64,000 nt of DNA, taken from Mycobacteroides chelonae CCUG 47445 (GTDB taxonomy: Bacteria > Actinomycetota > Actinomycetes > Mycobacteriales > Mycobacteriaceae). Positions 59,962-64,000 of the stretch are shown piece after piece. The notes under the pieces are model-generated. The model was not told the DNA's origin. It was given only the letters and a program-made list of their open reading frames with translations, and searched no databases. Position numbers and translations under genes: made by a program. The stretch covers positions 4,712,001-4,776,000 of the forward strand of contig NZ_CP007220.1 of assembly GCF_001632805.1 (NCBI RefSeq), in the 5' to 3' direction. Position 1 is the first letter of the stretch. The number at the start of each line of letters is the position of its first letter.

Positions 59962-61470
59962 TCATTGCCAGAGTTTGCGGATCAGGCTGCGTCCGCCGAT
60001 CAGTCGCGCAGCCCGATGGACCAGTGCGCCGCGCAGTGCGGTGTACGGATACCAGGTGGGTTCACGATGCAGTTGCAGGCGTGCGGTCACAACGGTTTTT
60101 GGGCGGCAGTACTTGAGGATCGCCACAGTTCCGTTTCGCGTACCAATACCGGATTCACGCTGGCCGCCTTGCGGCAGCGCCAAGGTGAAGAGATTGGCGA
60201 AGACGTCGTTGATATTCACCGCGCCGACATCGAGGTGGTGCGCAAGCTGTTCGGCGCGGCGCCGATCGTTGGTGAATATCGTCGCAGACAGGCCATAGCG
60301 CGAGTCGTTGGCCAGCTGGACCGCTTCCTTGTCGGCGGAAAACCCCATCACCGGCAGTAGCGGCCCGAACGTTTCCTCGCGCATACAGGACATCGAATGG
60401 TCGACATTGGTCAATACCGTAGGCGGATAAAAGGTTCCAGATGTGCCAAACCCCCGTGCCGACGGACCTCCTGCCGCCGCAATGGCGCCCTTACTCAGCG
60501 CATCCTCTACCTGGTCTACGACGATTCTGTGTTGTTCCCACGTCGTTAAGGGACCTACGTCCACCCGATAGGACTGATCGTCGGCTCCGACTCGCAGGGA
60601 ATCAACTTTCGCGACGACAAGGTCGAGAAAGCGTGCGTAGACGTCGGCGTGGACGTAGACCCGTTCTACCGAAGTACACATCTGGCCGGCGTTGGCCATC
60701 GCCCCCCAGACTGCGGCGTTGGCGGCACGCTCAAGGTTGGCGTCGGAAAGCACGATCATGGCGTCTTTGCCGCCCAGCTCAAGTCCACAGGGGATGAGCC
60801 GTTCTGCTGCGCTATGAGCAACTGCGCGACCGGTTTTAGCCGATCCGGTGAACTGGACGTAATCGACGTGGTCCACCAGGGCTGCGCCGGTTTGGCCCGA
60901 TCCGGTGACCACCGCGAGCACCGGCGGCGCACCGATCTCAATCCACCCTCGTTGTGCGGCAAGCACTGTCAGGGGTGTGTACTCCGACGGTTTGATCGCA
61001 ACCGTGGCCCCGGCCACCAGCGCGGGAACCGCGTCGAGAAGAGAAAGACCGAGAGGAAAATTCCACGGAGTAATGATTCCGACGACTGGGTACGGCCGCC
61101 ACAACAGCAGCTGGTTCTTGACCGCCGCCAAGGCGCCGTGCCTTCTGGGTCGACTGACCCGCAGCTGCTTCGGCGCCAGCCGCGTGTAGTAGTTAATAGC
61201 CTCAACGATGTAGGGAATCTCGATATTGGCTTCTGCCCACGGTTTCCCGGTTTCCTCCTGCAGGATGATCGCCAGTTCGCGTTCGTTGTCCAGCAGCCAA
61301 TCACGAAATCTGCGCAGCCAGCGGACACGCTCCTGAACCGGTAAGGCGGCCCAGCCTCCGGCCGCTTCTCTCAAACTGGCGACAGCGGCCTGAACGTCCG
61401 CGGCGGCCATGTCGGCTACCTGTCCAACTACCCGGCCGGTTGCCGGCGCGATGACATCTAGGTCCGTCAC
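59962..61470 (-). CDS. NAD(P)-dependent aldehyde dehydrogenase
   Basis: This 502-aa aldehyde dehydrogenase has GIITPWNFPLGLSLLDAVPALVAG, FTGSAKTGRAVAH, catalytic Glu in LELGGKDAMIVL and Cys in NAGQMCTSVERVYV. The C-terminus has an extra stretch beyond the usual end (TWYPYTALRGALVHRAARLIGGRSLIRKLW) that may be a membrane-associating or substrate-tunnel helix, as in fatty aldehyde dehydrogenases. The GTG at 61470 overlaps the SDR stop by 4 bp (GTGA). Confidence 0.9.
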   Translation of the reverse strand: MTDLDVIAPATGRVVGQVADMAAADVQAAVASLREAAGGWAALPVQERVRWLRRFRDWLLDNERELAIILQEETGKPWAEANIEIPYIVEAINYYTRLAPKQLRVSRPRRHGALAAVKNQLLLWRPYPVVGIITPWNFPLGLSLLDAVPALVAGATVAIKPSEYTPLTVLAAQRGWIEIGAPPVLAVVTGSGQTGAALVDHVDYVQFTGSAKTGRAVAHSAAERLIPCGLELGGKDAMIVLSDANLERAANAAVWGAMANAGQMCTSVERVYVHADVYARFLDLVVAKVDSLRVGADDQSYRVDVGPLTTWEQHRIVVDQVEDALSKGAIAAAGGPSARGFGTSGTFYPPTVLTNVDHSMSCMREETFGPLLPVMGFSADKEAVQLANDSRYGLSATIFTNDRRRAEQLAHHLDVGAVNINDVFANLFTLALPQGGQRESGIGTRNGTVAILKYCRPKTVVTARLQLHREPTWYPYTALRGALVHRAARLIGGRSLIRKLWQ

Positions 61471-62324
61471 TGGGATACCCGTGTGATGCGGTCGTGGTAG
61501 CACGCGCGTACGACTGGATCCACATCGGTGAACGCCGTATCGAGATGGGCGATGCGCTCCAGCCGCTGGCGAAGTCGATCCGGCAAGAGCCCCATCACGC
61601 GGAGCATGCCGCCCAGGACACGGGGCACCACGACCTTGTCGCGGCCACGCATCACCGCTTCGACAATGGCCCGCGCGACATCCTCGGGGCCCACTTCGGT
61701 GACCGGCCGGGCCCACTGCGGTGTGCTGCTTCCCGCGGACAATTCGGTGCGCACTATCCCTGGAAGTACCACTGTCACACTAATTCCCGACCCTTGCAGT
61801 TCCAGGCGCAACGCCTCGGAGAAACCCAGGACGGCATGCTTGGTCGCACAGTAGGTGGCCACACCTCGGTGTGCGCTCACGCCGGCCAACGATGCAATGT
61901 TGACGATCCGACTTGGCCGCCCGGAGAATCGGTGAACGGCGAGTTTGGATCCCGTGAGCACCCCGGCCAGGTTGATGGCGATCATCCGGTCCGTCATCGC
62001 ATTGTCTTCTTCGGAGAAGAGTCCCGTGGGCATGATCCCGGCGTTGTTCACCAACGTGTCGAGCAGTCCGAGCTGCGCTTCGGCTCTGTCGAGAAACGCC
62101 GCGAAGGACTCTCGGTTGGTGACGTCGACCGGAAGTCCGCATACATGGCCGCCGGTGGCACGGGACAGCTCCAGCGCCGTCCTCTCGGCGAGGTCTGCGT
62201 CGATATCGCCGATCGCGACCTTGGCGCCGGCGCGCAGGAACGCTTCCCCCGTGGCCCGGCCAATTCCGCGAGCACCTCCGGTTATCGCTACAGTTCTACG
62301 AACATTGTTGTGGCGTTGCGTCAT
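61467..62324 (-). CDS. SDR-family dehydrogenase (second of two)
   Basis: This 285-aa SDR has TGGARGIGRATGEAF, NNAGIMPTG, catalytic Ser in NIASLAG and Tyr-x3-Lys in YCATKHAVLGFSEAL. The C-terminus has a basic/hydrophobic extension (VPRVLGGMLRVMGLLPDRLRQRLERI), typical of long-chain or membrane-associated SDRs such as SadH. The start at 62324 overlaps the upstream SDR by 29 bp; an ATG at 62339 is an alternative. Confidence 0.88.
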   Translation of the reverse strand: MTQRHNNVRRTVAITGGARGIGRATGEAFLRAGAKVAIGDIDADLAERTALELSRATGGHVCGLPVDVTNRESFAAFLDRAEAQLGLLDTLVNNAGIMPTGLFSEEDNAMTDRMIAINLAGVLTGSKLAVHRFSGRPSRIVNIASLAGVSAHRGVATYCATKHAVLGFSEALRLELQGSGISVTVVLPGIVRTELSAGSSTPQWARPVTEVGPEDVARAIVEAVMRGRDKVVVPRVLGGMLRVMGLLPDRLRQRLERIAHLDTAFTDVDPVVRACYHDRITRVSQ

Positions 62325-63204
62325 CCGATTTCTTTTCATTGAGAGGGGCAGTTGCCGTGCCGGTAGGCGCGGTCTGAGCGCTGATCATCGCGGTGAGCGC
62401 GGGATGGCGCTGAATGGCTCGGTCGGCAAGAATCACCAACGGACGCAGATCCAACAACGCCGGCACCCACCACGGTGCGTACACGCGCCGGGCACGTCCT
62501 TGAATGCCGCGCACGATTGCCGCGGCCGCCCGCGATACCGGTATTGGCTTGGCAAGAATCTTTGGGAAGGTTGCCATCACCGCACCGAGTCCGGTCGAGG
62601 TCAACTTCTGTGCCAGATCGGTGTCCACGAGTCCGAAGTAGGCGAGGCCCACATCAATTCGCTTGTGATACAGCTCGATGCGCAGTGCACGGGCGAAGGC
62701 TTCCACCCCAGCTTTGGAGGCAACGTAGGCGCTGATGGTTGGCCCGGGGATCACGGACGCGATCGAGGATACGATCAATATGTAGCCGTCGCGCGGGGCG
62801 AGATGCGGCAATGCGCCATGGACGGTGCGATACACGCCCAGCAAGTTCACTTGGATGACTTGCTCAAACTGTTCGGGTTGTGTCCCTGCGACCGGCGCGG
62901 CGTGTCCGGCGATACCCGCATTAGCCACCACCGCGTCAAGTCGACCAAAATGCGCCGCGGCACATATCATCGCGTCACAAATCGACGCATCGGATGTGAC
63001 ATCGCCTTCAAAGGCGGCCGCCTGATCTCCAAGCCGGACGGCCAGGCGGCGCACAGCGTCGGTGTCGCGGTCGATGAGCGCCACGCGAGCGCCACCCGCG
63101 ACGAGCTCCTGCGCTACTTCCGCGCCGATGCCGTGCCCCGCCCCGGTGATCGCGACCACTTGACCGACGAGAGATGGTCGGGATCGCCCTATGAGCCTCT
63201 TCAC
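62296..63204 (-). CDS. SDR-family dehydrogenase (first of two, SadH-like)
   Basis: This 302-aa SDR has TGAGHGIGAEVAQEL, NAGIAGHAAP, catalytic Ser in IVSSIAS and Tyr-x3-Lys in YVASKAGVEAFARAL, with a C-terminal extension as in its neighbour. The GTG at 63204 lies 5 bp after the rubredoxin stop. Both SDRs resemble the SadH-type enzyme of the mymA operon, probably oxidising different alcohols or secondary alcohols of one pathway. Confidence 0.88.
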   Translation of the reverse strand: MKRLIGRSRPSLVGQVVAITGAGHGIGAEVAQELVAGGARVALIDRDTDAVRRLAVRLGDQAAAFEGDVTSDASICDAMICAAAHFGRLDAVVANAGIAGHAAPVAGTQPEQFEQVIQVNLLGVYRTVHGALPHLAPRDGYILIVSSIASVIPGPTISAYVASKAGVEAFARALRIELYHKRIDVGLAYFGLVDTDLAQKLTSTGLGAVMATFPKILAKPIPVSRAAAAIVRGIQGRARRVYAPWWVPALLDLRPLVILADRAIQRHPALTAMISAQTAPTGTATAPLNEKKSDDATPQQCS

Positions 63205-63209
63205 GTCCG

Positions 63210-63392
63210 TCAGCTGCGTTCGAGTTCGATCATGACGAAATCAGTCTTGGCCACTCCACAGTCGGGGCAGCACCAGTCCTCAGGTATGTCCTCCCATCGC
63301 GTGCCTGGTGCGATCCCGTCTTCGGGCCACCCCAGCGCCTCGTCGTACTCGAAGCCGCACTGCACGCATTGGTACAGCTTGTAGGAATCCAT
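63210..63392 (-). CDS. Rubredoxin
   Basis: This 60-aa rubredoxin has Cys9-x2-Cys12 (CVQCG) and Cys42-x2-Cys45 (CPDCG) binding one iron, with the usual [18 protein letters not shown] middle. It carries electrons to a monooxygenase, normally alkane hydroxylase AlkB or a related enzyme, from an NAD(P)H rubredoxin reductase. Neither is visible in the window; they may lie beyond its end. GAAGGA precedes the ATG. Confidence 0.95.
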   Translation of the reverse strand: MDSYKLYQCVQCGFEYDEALGWPEDGIAPGTRWEDIPEDWCCPDCGVAKTDFVMIELERS

Positions 63393-63420
63393 CGTTGTGT
63401 CCTTCTGCTACTCGCGTGTG

Positions 63421-64000
63421 CTACTCGGGAATCCCGGTGGGAGAGGTCAAATACTCATGCCGATCGAGTTCCGTGGTGAGTTGACAGGCGATGTTGTCCA
63501 CTGCCCGATTGGCGGCCCAGGTCAACCCGGCCATGACGTGAAACACGTGCCCCTGACCGGGGTGTTCGGTGTAATGCACACGCACATTGGCCTTTTGTGC
63601 CCGGCGCGCCAGGTCGCGGGCGTCGTCGAGCAGCAGGTCGCGGCCGGAGGCCTCGACCACCATCGGCGGTAGACCATGAAGGCTCCGCTGCAGGAGTTGC
63701 AGTGAGCTCGTATCGGCACTTTCGTGCGTGTATGCATCGAAGAATCGGCGTATGAGCCCCACAGTGAGAATTGGATCGGTGGCAGCATTCGTTCTGGTCG
63801 CCAGCGCCGCTACATCGTGTTCTATTGGCGGGCAGATCAATCCCACGGCCGCCGGCAACGGTAGGTTCAACTCGTCCCGTGCCCCGATCGCCAACATCAG
63901 CGTCAGAGCGGCACCGGCTGAATCACCTACTACCAGAATCTGACTGCCGGCCCACCCGTCGTCCAACAGTGCGCGGTACGCCGAAACCACATCCTCGAAT
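63421..64000 (-). CDS. Hormone-sensitive-lipase family esterase (LipR-like), 5' end cut by the window
   Basis: At least 193 codons of a HSL-type alpha/beta hydrolase are present. The nucleophile elbow is GDSAGAALTLML, the acid is in SGRDLLLDDARDL and the catalytic His in GQGHVFHVM. The HGGG oxyanion motif and the start lie beyond 64000. Gene order with SDR and monooxygenase matches LipR in the M. tuberculosis mymA operon. It would hydrolyse an ester, such as the product of a Baeyer-Villiger reaction. Confidence 0.88.
   Translation of the reverse strand, partial: FEDVVSAYRALLDDGWAGSQILVVGDSAGAALTLMLAIGARDELNLPLPAAVGLICPPIEHDVAALATRTNAATDPILTVGLIRRFFDAYTHESADTSSLQLLQRSLHGLPPMVVEASGRDLLLDDARDLARRAQKANVRVHYTEHPGQGHVFHVMAGLTWAANRAVDNIACQLTTELDRHEYLTSPTGIPE

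Noticed and set aside
1..64000. Mobile elements, prophage, CRISPR, toxin-antitoxin or restriction systems
   Set aside because: No transposase, integrase, spacer-repeat series, phage structural gene or defence domain was recognisable in any real coding frame.

Overview
The window looks like chromosomal DNA of a fast-growing mycobacterium, most likely the Mycobacteroides abscessus/chelonae group. The reasons are the high-GC coding sequence with frequent GTG starts and ATGA/GTGA overlaps, a complete yrbE-mce operon, PtpB, PrpR-prpD-prpC, a cobalamin riboswitch on metE, a KasA-type ketosynthase and many SDR, TetR and acyl-CoA genes. The genus-level call is inference from protein likeness. No tRNA, rRNA, CRISPR array, insertion sequence or prophage was seen.

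Bases 1-21500: a NupG-type nucleoside transporter and the phosphatase ptpB (+ strand) converge on a long minus-strand mce unit (yrbEA, yrbEB, mceA-F, an Mce-associated protein and a DUF456 protein). Upstream of it lies a minus-strand lipid cluster: two tandem methyltransferases, aldehyde dehydrogenase, SDR, quinone oxidoreductase and MaoC hydratase. The methyltransferase to oxidoreductase part matches the order of M. tuberculosis Rv0145-Rv0149, and ptpB matches Rv0153c, so the mce operon sits inside an otherwise recognisable neighbourhood. A free-standing KasA-like ketosynthase and a FadE7-like acyl-CoA dehydrogenase converge on a long hairpin.

Bases 21500-35000: a small DUF427 protein, a methyltransferase/hydrolase/MFS operon, and the methylcitrate cycle (prpR divergent from prpD-prpB-prpC, ending in a perfect 21-bp hairpin). 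Then come a hypothetical protein, a GNAT acetyltransferase, a non-canonical methylenetetrahydrofolate reductase, and metE under a cobalamin riboswitch.

Bases 35000-58000: an accessory-metabolism region of small operons, each beside its own regulator. They include thioesterase-TetR with a probable leaderless start, a FadD8-like ligase behind a KstR-type box, an Asn-Pro-repeat secreted protein, IclR with SDR and a DapB-like dehydrogenase, TetR with Old Yellow Enzyme, deazaflavin nitroreductase and tautomerase, and DUF2236-TetR. There are also HMG-CoA-lyase with CoA-transferase, and SDR-LysR. Several intergenic inverted repeats look like the operators. A probable deletion scar joins the remnants of a CGNR zinc-finger gene and a small secreted-protein gene near 57580.

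Bases 58000-64000: a minus-strand operon that runs off the window end. It holds a lipase, rubredoxin, two SDRs, an aldehyde dehydrogenase and a Baeyer-Villiger-type monooxygenase, related to the M. tuberculosis mymA operon. Together these could carry out sub-terminal oxidation of a ketone or alkane chain.
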